Assembly: GCA_900765975.1 (NCBI GenBank)
Contig: CAAFTS010000095.1
Span: 1-24,833, forward strand
Source of the DNA: Lachnospiraceae bacterium
GTDB lineage: Bacteria > Bacillota > Clostridia > Lachnospirales > Lachnospiraceae
DNA: 24,833 nucleotides
Direction of reading: 5' to 3'
A model generated the notes under the pieces. The model did not search any database. It was given only the letters and a program-made list of their open reading frames with translations, and was not told where the DNA came from. Numbering within the stretch: the first letter of the stretch is position 1; each line of letters begins with the position of its first letter. The translations under genes were made by a program, and so were the position numbers. This document shows positions 8,320-16,273 of the stretch, one piece after another.

Positions 8320-9393
8320 ATGCGGATTGCACTTGCATCAATAAGATACTCGCCAAACCAGCTTCAACATATGGAAGCATTTTGTTCTATGTTTGAAAAA
8401 ATGGGGCACGAAACTTATTTAGTGCTGGCACCGAAATATCGGATTCATTATAAAGGATCAGAGCGTATTATTATTGGGAAAGGAATAGAAGAAGTAGTTA
8501 ATTTGGGATTTGACATAATCATTTCATATAACATTGGCAGTGAAAATATATCCTTAGCAAAGCGATGCAGAAAGAGAAATATCAGGTTTTATTATGTATT
8601 ACATGATCCATGGATGGGGTTGACCGGATTAGTAAAGGAGGGGAAGAAGGCACTGCGTATTTGTGCTGCTGCGATAGTTAATGCTGTAATTTGCCGTAAC
8701 AGTTACTGCGTATTGCTGCCTTCTCAGGCCGGAGTGAATTATTATAAGCGTGCACATATAGTATACCGCGCTCCCTATCAGTTTTTTCCCCTTATCATGA
8801 AAGACAAATATAATGAGACAAATAACATAAGACGAGAATACTTTTCCTTTATAGGTGGTTTTATACCGGCGCATGGCACTGAAGATTTTATATCTTTTAT
8901 TGAATTTGCCATTGAAAATAATTTGAAAGTCAAATTTTTGATAGCGACAAAAGATGATGTGAGCCATATTCGCAAACGCCCTTGTATTAAAAAAGCATTA
9001 AAAAAAGAAATTTTATATATACATGATGGCAGGTATATGACAACTGAGGAAATCAACGGTTACTATCTGCAGAGTATTTGTGTATGGAATGCTTATACGA
9101 GAAGCACGCAAAGCGGAGTGCTGCCCAGTTCTTTGATGATGGGAACACCTGTAATTGCCAATGAAAATGGTATATCAAAATATGTGATAGAGAACAGAAA
9201 ATCAGGATGCCTAATAGGCTCTCCAACGAATAACAGCGAACTTTATTCTGCATTTCGATATCTTGAAAAGAATATTGATACAGCGAGTAAAGAGGCGAGG
9301 CAGGCTTTTATATCAAACTACTATTATAAAAATTTTTGCAATACAGCCAAAGCGATATTTGAAGATGATAAATTAATAGTGAAAGAAGGATAA
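8320..9393 (+). CDS. GT4-like (GT-B fold) glycosyltransferase
   Basis: A 357-aa putative retaining GT-B glycosyltransferase. The C-terminal half carries the family hallmarks: a GGF start to the donor domain, then SSLMMGTPVIAN followed by the GISKYVIENRKSGCLI stretch. The N-terminal acceptor domain is poorly conserved. ATG 8320 is preferred because AAGGGAG (8303-8309) lies ten bases upstream, while an in-frame GTG at 8311 is only one base from it. It sits 16 bp after the radical SAM gene and 4 bp before the reductase gene, in one transcription unit. The donor sugar is unknown; a GDP-sugar is possible given the next gene. Confidence 0.82.
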   Translation: MRIALASIRYSPNQLQHMEAFCSMFEKMGHETYLVLAPKYRIHYKGSERIIIGKGIEEVVNLGFDIIISYNIGSENISLAKRCRKRNIRFYYVLHDPWMGLTGLVKEGKKALRICAAAIVNAVICRNSYCVLLPSQAGVNYYKRAHIVYRAPYQFFPLIMKDKYNETNNIRREYFSFIGGFIPAHGTEDFISFIEFAIENNLKVKFLIATKDDVSHIRKRPCIKKALKKEILYIHDGRYMTTEEINGYYLQSICVWNAYTRSTQSGVLPSSLMMGTPVIANENGISKYVIENRKSGCLIGSPTNNSELYSAFRYLEKNIDTASKEARQAFISNYYYKNFCNTAKAIFEDDKLIVKEG

Positions 9394-9397
9394 TCGG

Positions 9398-10360
9398 ATG
9401 ATACTTGTTACAGGTGCAGGCGGTATGGTAGGTTCTCATATGGTTGAAGTGTTATATGAGAAGGGCGAAGCGGTCATAGGGACATATTATAAACCAACTA
9501 TAGATATAACAGAAATACATAGTGATATTAAAATGCTTGAGTGCGATATTCGATATCCTGCAAATATTGAAAAAATAATTTTACAAAACCGGCCAGAAAA
9601 GATTTTTCACCTGGCTGCGCAGAGTTATCCGGTTGTTTCCTGGTCACAACCCTATGCTACAATTGACACCAATGTAAATGGAACAATCAGTGTGTTTGAA
9701 GCAGTCAAGAAAGTCAGAACAGAATATGATTCTACTTATGATCCAATGGTGGTGGTTGCCTGTTCCAGTGCGGAGTATGGAGAGACATTGAATGAATTAC
9801 AGGGAGAAGAGATATTTGTTAAGGAATCAGCAGAACTGAAGCCGTTGCATCCATATGGTGTCAGTAAAGTCGGACAGGATTTACTTGCATTTCAATATTT
9901 TATGAATGATCATATTAGATGCATCCGTGCCCGTATTTTTAATTCGACAGGTACAAGAAAAGTGAATGATGTTACAAGTGATTTTACACGACGGGCGATA
10001 GAGGCTGAACGTACGGGTAATTATCAGCTTCGTGTCGGAAATCTGAATACAAAGAGAGCGATTATGGATCAGAGAGATCTTATTCAGGCACTTTTACTAT
10101 TGTCTGAGAAAGGTCATGCGGGAGATGTATATAATATATCGTCAGAATATATCTATCGCATGGATGATATTGTGAGAATGATTGAAAGGGAGATTGGACA
10201 TAAATTAGAACGTTGTGTTGATCAGCAATTACTGCGGCCAACTGATGAACGGGTAATCGTCGGAGACATAACTAAGATTAAGCGGGATACTGGATGGATG
10301 CAGGAAATTCCTATGCAACAGACAGTACATGATATGCTGGAATATTGGCGGAAAAAGTGA
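9398..10360 (+). CDS. SDR-family nucleotide-sugar epimerase/dehydratase, Rmd-like
   Basis: A 320-aa extended short-chain dehydrogenase acting on a nucleotide sugar. The NAD(P) motif GAGGMVG is at 6-12. The active site shows SS at 123-124, E126 and the YxxxK pair Y153/K157. The C-terminal signature LLRPTDERVIVGDITKIKRDTGW and the closing EYWRKK strongly resemble GDP-4-keto-6-deoxy-D-mannose reductase (Rmd, making GDP-D-rhamnose) and the related GDP-mannose 4,6-dehydratase group. A separate dehydratase partner is not in this window, so it may use a product made elsewhere or be an epimerase or reductase of different specificity. Confidence is high for the family and moderate for Rmd. Confidence 0.85.
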   Translation: MILVTGAGGMVGSHMVEVLYEKGEAVIGTYYKPTIDITEIHSDIKMLECDIRYPANIEKIILQNRPEKIFHLAAQSYPVVSWSQPYATIDTNVNGTISVFEAVKKVRTEYDSTYDPMVVVACSSAEYGETLNELQGEEIFVKESAELKPLHPYGVSKVGQDLLAFQYFMNDHIRCIRARIFNSTGTRKVNDVTSDFTRRAIEAERTGNYQLRVGNLNTKRAIMDQRDLIQALLLLSEKGHAGDVYNISSEYIYRMDDIVRMIEREIGHKLERCVDQQLLRPTDERVIVGDITKIKRDTGWMQEIPMQQTVHDMLEYWRKK

Positions 10361-10436
10361 CGCTATTTGGCATTTTAGGGCAGGCTATTCGTAAAAAAGT
10401 CTATAAACGGTAGTGGACATTATAGGAGTGTTTAAT

Positions 10437-11561
10437 TTGGAAATCAGTGGTACTAAAATAGTTGCTTTATATTTACCTCAATATTATGAAACATCTTACA
10501 ATGATGAATGGTGGGGAAAAGGCTATACAGAATGGGTTGCATGCAAAGCTGCAAAGCCGCTTTTCCGTGGACATTGCCAACCTAGAGTCCCTTTGAATGA
10601 TTGGTATTACGACCTTTCATTAAAGTACAATATAAAAAAACAGATTGATTTGGCGAAAAAATATGGGATTGATGGATTTGCTATTTATCAATACTATTCC
10701 TGCGGAAAAAAGTTATTAGATGTTCCAACGGAGATGATCCGAGATAATAGGGATTTGGATATCCCATTCTTCTTGTTTTGGGCAAATGAAAGTTGGAAAA
10801 AGTCGTGGTTTGGACAAGATAATACTGTGGTATGGGCGCAAGAGTATGGAGGAAAAAAAGAGTGGAAAAGACAGTATGAGTATTGTAGAAAATTTTTTCA
10901 TGATAGTCGATATATGTGTATTGATGAAAAACCAATATATGCAATTTATAATGCTTGGAATTTTTCACGGGTAGACGAATTCATTTCATATTGGAATGAA
11001 TTGGCAAAAGCTGATGGGTTTCCAGAAATCTATTTTATTAAAGCACAAGGTTCCCGCGACAATAAAAGCAAGGGGAACTTTTCCGCAATTGTTACAAGAG
11101 AACCCAACTATACGTTTTCTCAAGAAAAAATCGTCCAAAAAATAATAAGGATTATAAAGACACGAGTTATTGAGGTGATAAACACATATTTCCTTTTGCC
11201 AAGGGGTAAGGGGATAGTTAGAATGCGTGTATCATACGACATAATATGGAAGCAAATTCTTTCCAGGCGTGATATGGAAGGAGCATTTTTAGGAGCATTT
11301 GTGGATTGGGATAATTCTCCGCGTAAGAGTTACAATGCTACTGTCATAACGGGAGCTACACCGGAAAAATTTGGAGAGTATATGTGTAAGCTGATGAAAA
11401 AAGCCCAAGAGCTTCATTCTCCTGTAATTGTTATTAATGCATGGAATGAATGGGCGGAAGGAGCATTTTTAGAACCAGATAAGGAATATGGCACAGCTTA
11501 TCTTGAACAAATATCTAAATTTGCGGAAAGGAAATCAGTATACAATGGGAGAACTGAATAG
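10437..11561 (+). CDS. WbsX / GH99-like polysaccharide biosynthesis protein
   Basis: A 374-aa member of the WbsX family (Glyco_tran_WbsX, GH99-like fold), often found in O-antigen and capsule clusters. The family opening ALYLPQYY, then NDEWWGKGYTEW, IDGFAIYQYY, FWANESW and the C-terminal NAWNEWAEGAFLEPD are all present, so the domain is full length. Its biochemical role is not settled; it has been called a glycosyltransferase, and the fold is that of an endo-mannosidase-like hydrolase. A TTG start at 10437 is proposed because AGGAG (10424-10428) is eight bases upstream; the upstream in-frame GTG at 10413 has no ribosome site. It overlaps the next gene slightly. Confidence 0.85.
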   Translation: MEISGTKIVALYLPQYYETSYNDEWWGKGYTEWVACKAAKPLFRGHCQPRVPLNDWYYDLSLKYNIKKQIDLAKKYGIDGFAIYQYYSCGKKLLDVPTEMIRDNRDLDIPFFLFWANESWKKSWFGQDNTVVWAQEYGGKKEWKRQYEYCRKFFHDSRYMCIDEKPIYAIYNAWNFSRVDEFISYWNELAKADGFPEIYFIKAQGSRDNKSKGNFSAIVTREPNYTFSQEKIVQKIIRIIKTRVIEVINTYFLLPRGKGIVRMRVSYDIIWKQILSRRDMEGAFLGAFVDWDNSPRKSYNATVITGATPEKFGEYMCKLMKKAQELHSPVIVINAWNEWAEGAFLEPDKEYGTAYLEQISKFAERKSVYNGRTE

Positions 11562-12834
11562 AACAATAATGAAATCTCAAAATACGTTATCAATTAATGT
11601 ACTCATGAAAGGTTATTGTTTATTGTCACTTCTGTCTGTAGTATCAATAACAAAAGCTACCGCAATATATACAACCGTTACACCTGATACAAATTGGTAT
11701 AACTACTTAACTTATAGTTTTTCAATACTGACTATTCCTATATTATTATTTGCGTTTTTAAAACGTCGAAAGTATAAGGGGATTCATTTTGGATATGTGA
11801 TTGTATATTTGCTATGCCGAGAATTAATACGATGGATATGTGGATATTCCAGTATTTTTGATTCAAATTATTTTGAGATGTTTTTAATTTTGACTCAAAG
11901 TTTTGCTTTGTGTATTACTGTATGTGTGTTATGCAAAAATCAGGTTGCTAAAATTGAAAAATTCTTAGATTATTATGTGATATTTGCTGTTGCATCACAA
12001 TTGTTTCGCGCAGTATTAGGCTTTACAACAGAGGGCAGACTTGGGGCATTGGGCTTAGGTGTTGGGGGAACAGGTTTTTTTTTGGCTAGTTATATTTTAT
12101 TGTTAGTATATACAAGAACGTTTGACAGACGTTTTACATTTTTATTTTTTACTGCTTTTGTGGGGTTATTACTGTCTGGTCAGCGGACAAATATTTTTAT
12201 AATGATAATGTGTTTGTTACCTTTTGTCTCTAACAATTTTAAAAAAATAATGAAAAACCGCTTAGAGTTACAAGTTGGGAAGTCAGATAAATATAAAATA
12301 AATTTTCTTGTATTGATGCTTTATATTAGTGTGTTTGTAGTTTTAATAATTGTTGCTCTTGATGGTTTTGGTATTCAAATAGGATTTATTGAGCCAATTA
12401 AAAGACTTTCTGAGTCGGTGACACAAATCTTTATTGGTTCAGTTAATAGCGATAGCTCCATCCTAGGAAGACAGGCATCCATAGAAGCAGGCATGAAAAT
12501 ACTTGAAGAGAATATGATGGGATTGAGTAATGACTATTATGACTTGCAATATTGGATGCTTCAATATGGATTTCCGACATATCCACACTCAACATTACTG
12601 GCTTCGATCCTGTTATGGGGACCTTTTTGTGCCTTGTTTTGTACGTGGTATATGTGCCTGTTATTTTATCAACTACATAAATATAAATCCCAAATGCGAT
12701 ATGTACTAATGTTTCTTATCATCGTATCTATTATTTGGGGAGGCCCTATATTAGTAGAGCCACAATTTGCTGTTATATTAATATATTTGTCAATTGCTAA
12801 AATTAAATTAATAACCTTACGGAATTGTTGCTGA
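11545..12834 (+). CDS. wzy: Wzy-like polysaccharide polymerase (multi-pass membrane protein)
   Basis: A 429-aa strongly hydrophobic protein with roughly ten to twelve predicted membrane segments and a larger loop in the last third (about residues 290-350). This is the architecture of Wzy O-antigen/capsule polymerases, which join flipped repeat units on the outer membrane face. Wzy proteins have little sequence conservation, so the call rests on topology and on nearby Wzx and Wzz/CpsC genes. ATG 11545 is used; it overlaps the WbsX gene by 17 bp, with AAGGA (11528-11532) upstream at a somewhat long 12 bases. ATG 11569 is an alternative. This is among the most A/T-rich genes in the window. Confidence 0.8.
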   Translation: MGELNRTIMKSQNTLSINVLMKGYCLLSLLSVVSITKATAIYTTVTPDTNWYNYLTYSFSILTIPILLFAFLKRRKYKGIHFGYVIVYLLCRELIRWICGYSSIFDSNYFEMFLILTQSFALCITVCVLCKNQVAKIEKFLDYYVIFAVASQLFRAVLGFTTEGRLGALGLGVGGTGFFLASYILLLVYTRTFDRRFTFLFFTAFVGLLLSGQRTNIFIMIMCLLPFVSNNFKKIMKNRLELQVGKSDKYKINFLVLMLYISVFVVLIIVALDGFGIQIGFIEPIKRLSESVTQIFIGSVNSDSSILGRQASIEAGMKILEENMMGLSNDYYDLQYWMLQYGFPTYPHSTLLASILLWGPFCALFCTWYMCLLFYQLHKYKSQMRYVLMFLIIVSIIWGGPILVEPQFAVILIYLSIAKIKLITLRNCC

Positions 12835-12964
12835 AATCTGCAAGAATATAAAAATATAGATTTGCAAAAAAATTTATCAGACACATGAAATTGAGATAAA
12901 ACGTTATAGCATAGAAGGCCAAGTTACAGGAAAAATGTTAAGTAAAAAGCTGGGAGAGAAGGTA

Positions 12965-13588
12965 ATGTTATTTTTTGTGACCAAAAAAATATACAAATGT
13001 GGGAATTTAGGAAAGCGTATAGCTATTATACTATGCGAAAAATTCGAAGGTGGTGCATGGCGTTCAAAATCACTGAGAAAGCTACTGTATGAAGCTGAAA
13101 ATAAACGGGCGGAGAGTATGTCATATGGATGGGAGTCTCCATTAATTGTCGGGCCAATTGAGGTTGGCAAATATTGCAGTTTTGGGCCGGGAGTTCGCAG
13201 ATTCCCAGTGAATCATGCAATAGATATGATAACAACCTCCCCGTATGCCTTTAACCCGGTATGTGGCTGGGTGGAGAAAGATATGCGCGAATATACAATG
13301 CTTACAATTGGGAATGATGTGTGGATTGGCGCTGATGCAATTATACTTCCCAATGTTAAAACAATTGGTGACGGAGTTATTATTGGAGCTGGAAGTATTG
13401 TTACAAAAGACATTCCGCCATACGCAGTTGTTGCCGGTAACCCTGCAAGGGTATTAAGATATAGATTCAAAGAAGAATTGTGTCAAAGAATTTCCGCAAC
13501 AAGGTGGTGGGACCTGCCAAAGTCAGAACTTCTGACGTTACTGCCATTGTTCTCAAAACCAGAAGAATTTGTCAGACACATAGAATAA
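12965..13588 (+). CDS. CatB-type hexapeptide-repeat acetyltransferase
   Basis: A 207-aa left-handed beta-helix acyltransferase of the xenobiotic/CatB-VatD group, likely O-acetylating a sugar of the repeat unit. Hexapeptide turns are clear in the second half (IGNDVWIGADAIILPNV, then IGDGVIIGAGSIVTKDI), ending with the typical VVAGNPARVLRYRF. The histidine in FPVNHAIDM matches the family's catalytic histidine position. ATG 12965 is preferred because GGGAG (12952-12956) lies eight bases upstream; an in-frame ATG at 12935 would add ten residues but has only a poorly spaced ribosome site. The 130 bp before it contain no convincing promoter or terminator. Confidence 0.88.
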   Translation: MLFFVTKKIYKCGNLGKRIAIILCEKFEGGAWRSKSLRKLLYEAENKRAESMSYGWESPLIVGPIEVGKYCSFGPGVRRFPVNHAIDMITTSPYAFNPVCGWVEKDMREYTMLTIGNDVWIGADAIILPNVKTIGDGVIIGAGSIVTKDIPPYAVVAGNPARVLRYRFKEELCQRISATRWWDLPKSELLTLLPLFSKPEEFVRHIE

Positions 13589-13610
13589 ATTGAAAAGAGT
13601 AGTATGTCAC

Positions 13611-15035
13611 ATGAAGAAAATAAAGCAGAACGGTAATGCTATTTTAAAAGCTGGGTTAGGTTATACGATTGGAAATTATATGATTAAGGGATTGACGTTT
13701 TTTTCAATTCCAATATTTGCACGTCTTTTATCCCCTGATAACTATGGTATTTATAATACATATATTGCTTATGAAAGTATTCTTTGTATGTGTGTGGGCT
13801 TTACACTTAATACATGTCAAAAAAATGCAAGATATAAATATGGGAAAGATTATGGCGAATTTGTGTCTTCCTGCATGATATTGTTATTAGTTAGCGCGGG
13901 GACTTGGCTTCTTCTGATAAAGATGTTTGAAGGACCTTTAACAACATATACGGGGTTTGACTACTGGATACATAATTTATTGATACTACATTGTCTGGGG
14001 AGTGCGATACTTTCTATTTTTAATGTGTATTTAAGTATTACTTACAGTTATAAAGGCTATTTACTGGCAGCAGGTTTTAATGCCGTGTTTAATATTGGAT
14101 TATCTATTCTGCTGATAAAGACGGTATTTAGCTGGCATCCTGCAAAGGGACGTATAGTCGGAACGGTGATTCCTGTTTTGTTTTTAGCGGTGTTTATTTG
14201 TTTGTATTTTTGGAAAGAAAAAAGGCCGCCTGCAGACAGAACAACTAATTTTCGTTATTGGAGATTTGCTTTGGCCTACAGTGTTCCTCTAATCCCGCAC
14301 GGAATATCGCAGGTATTATTAAATCAGTTTGATCGAATCATGATAAATAGCATTTGCGGCGCGGCACAGGCCGGAATATACAGCTTTGCTTATAACATCT
14401 ATTCTATTGTTGGAGTCACAACAGCCTCGCTGGAAAATGTTTGGAGTCCGTGGTTTTTTGAAAAAGCTCAAATTGGTGAGATTGGAAGTATAGAAAAACG
14501 TGCAACACAGTATGCAGTTATGGTAGCCTTGTTTGTATCATCAATTATGCTTGTTTCACCGGAATTAATTGTTATCTTAGGCACATCTTCATATGCCGGA
14601 GCAGAGTATTGTGTGATACCTATTCTTGTGGGAGGCTTTTTTGCTTTTTTATACACAATACCTGTACAGGTTCAATATTATTATGGAAAGACCAAATTAA
14701 TTGCATTGGGTACAGTGGTAGCTGCAATGATAAATATAGTGCTTAATAGTATTTTTATTCCCATGTATGGGTATGTTGCAGCAGCGTACACGACAGCAGT
14801 GACCTATGGTTTGAATTTTGCATTTCATGCGTTTATATCGTCAAGAATCGGTAACGTACATTACTTTAAGTGGTCTGGTTTATTCTTGAGCGGTGGATTA
14901 TGTGTGACAGTCGCAGCTATCGCGGTCACTCTGGTTTCGTATATTGAATTTCGTTTGGGGGTGCTGGCAGTATTATTATTCTGTGCTTTCAGCTATTGGA
15001 AAAGCGTGAGCAGAAAGGCGGACATACAGGTATGA
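13611..15035 (+). CDS. wzx: Wzx-family polysaccharide flippase
   Basis: A 474-aa multi-pass membrane protein of the MATE/PST superfamily that flips undecaprenyl-linked repeat units outward. It opens with the family pattern: GYTIGNYMIKGLTFFSIPIF, then ARLLSPDNYGIYNTY (residues in the first 60), and has a central LIPHGISQVLLNQFDRIMI region typical of Wzx. About twelve to fourteen hydrophobic segments are visible. ATG 13611 has AAAAGAG (13593-13599) upstream; TTG 13590 is an alternative start. The TGA stop overlaps the next ATG by four bases (15032-15035), coupling the flippase to the phosphotransferase gene. Confidence 0.9.
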   Translation: MKKIKQNGNAILKAGLGYTIGNYMIKGLTFFSIPIFARLLSPDNYGIYNTYIAYESILCMCVGFTLNTCQKNARYKYGKDYGEFVSSCMILLLVSAGTWLLLIKMFEGPLTTYTGFDYWIHNLLILHCLGSAILSIFNVYLSITYSYKGYLLAAGFNAVFNIGLSILLIKTVFSWHPAKGRIVGTVIPVLFLAVFICLYFWKEKRPPADRTTNFRYWRFALAYSVPLIPHGISQVLLNQFDRIMINSICGAAQAGIYSFAYNIYSIVGVTTASLENVWSPWFFEKAQIGEIGSIEKRATQYAVMVALFVSSIMLVSPELIVILGTSSYAGAEYCVIPILVGGFFAFLYTIPVQVQYYYGKTKLIALGTVVAAMINIVLNSIFIPMYGYVAAAYTTAVTYGLNFAFHAFISSRIGNVHYFKWSGLFLSGGLCVTVAAIAVTLVSYIEFRLGVLAVLLFCAFSYWKSVSRKADIQV

Positions 15036-16228
15036 GTCAAACTAATAAAGCAGAGAAAATATGGAACCTATTAAGCGCTATAGCAGTTAAAATGAACAGC
15101 AGAGGGAATAGAACGAATAAAAACATTTGGGTTTTCGGTGAGTGGTTTGGAAGAAAATGCAATGATAACTGCATGTATTTCGCAAACTATCTAGCCGAAG
15201 TTCATCCTGAAATTAAACTTATTTGGATAGCAAATAAGGGAGTAGATACATCCAGGCTTAACAATAAAATCAAAGTATGTGAAATGAATACTGCAGAGGC
15301 AAAGCATATTATTTCAGAAGCAGGTGTTGTGGTTGTTGGACAAGGGCTTAGGGATCTTTCTTCAAAAGGAAATAATTTTTTTGGAAATGCAGTAACAGTA
15401 AATCTTTGGCATGGAATTCCGTGGAAGAAAATCGGACATAGTGGCAGTAATATGCGGGGATGGGCCTTTTTAATTTATTGCTATTTATATGATTATGCTT
15501 TTAACTGTGACTGCTATGTGATTCCGTCTGATGTGTTTCGTCCCTGCTATCAAAGTGCGTTCGGAGCGAAAAACAGGAATTTCATTTTAGCAGGGCATCC
15601 AAGAAATACTGTATTATACGATAAAAGATTTCACATTAAATCGAGGAGTGGATTAACAGAAAAAATAAACATGGATAGCGATACAAAAATAATTGCCTAT
15701 ATGCCTACATTTCGGGACACGCGGGAAAATACTTTCTCTTTCTCGTCTTTGGCTGATAACAGGAAACTTACAAAAATATTGGAGAAATATAATGCAGTAA
15801 TTGTAGAAAAGGCACATTTTGTAAATCAGGAGCGGCATTCTAAAGCAACAGAAGTGCTGGGGAGGGTATTTATATTAAAAGATTGGGACGCGCAGTCTTT
15901 ACTTGCGGCGGCAGATATACTGATAACGGATTATTCCGGAGCTTCATTTGACTACCTATTGTTGGATCGACCTGTCCAATATTATTTGTATGATTATCAA
16001 TTTTACCGTGATAATGACAGGGGACTGTATTTTTCCAAGGAAGAGGTTGCAGCGGGTGATGTAGCGGTCAATGAGGAAATGCTTATTTCAGATATAGAAA
16101 AGAATTTAAAAGAACCGTGCAGGCATCAGGATTTGCGCGGGCAGATGCGCAGTAAATATATGTGTTATGATAGTGCAGAGAACAACGAGATCATTTATAA
16201 ACAAATTCAAGAAAAACTGTCGCAGTAG
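15032..16228 (+). CDS. CDP-glycerol glycerophosphotransferase (TagF/TagB-like) family transferase
   Basis: A 398-aa protein of the Glyphos_transf family, which moves a phospho-alcohol from a CDP-linked donor to a glycan hydroxyl with release of CMP. Family motifs are present: LWHGIPWKKIG with H127, YMPTFRDT at 223-230, and ITDYSGASFDYLLL with D300, Y301 and S302. There is no TagF-style N-terminal extension, so it is TagB-sized. No separate CDP-glycerol synthase lies nearby. Instead it immediately precedes genes for phosphonate synthesis and activation, so I infer it may transfer a CMP-activated phosphonate, or glycerol phosphate, to the capsule. It starts at ATG 15032 in a four-base overlap with wzx. 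Confidence 0.87.
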   Translation: MSQTNKAEKIWNLLSAIAVKMNSRGNRTNKNIWVFGEWFGRKCNDNCMYFANYLAEVHPEIKLIWIANKGVDTSRLNNKIKVCEMNTAEAKHIISEAGVVVVGQGLRDLSSKGNNFFGNAVTVNLWHGIPWKKIGHSGSNMRGWAFLIYCYLYDYAFNCDCYVIPSDVFRPCYQSAFGAKNRNFILAGHPRNTVLYDKRFHIKSRSGLTEKINMDSDTKIIAYMPTFRDTRENTFSFSSLADNRKLTKILEKYNAVIVEKAHFVNQERHSKATEVLGRVFILKDWDAQSLLAAADILITDYSGASFDYLLLDRPVQYYLYDYQFYRDNDRGLYFSKEEVAAGDVAVNEEMLISDIEKNLKEPCRHQDLRGQMRSKYMCYDSAENNEIIYKQIQEKLSQ

Positions 16229-16273
16229 AATTGTGACGGCATACTAAATTTTGAATAGAAAGAGTGTGGTTTT

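Noticed and set aside
12834..12863. Possible terminator after the Wzy-like gene
   Set aside because: AAATCT / AGATTT gives only a weak 6-bp A/T stem with an 18-nt loop, followed by A-rich rather than T-rich sequence.
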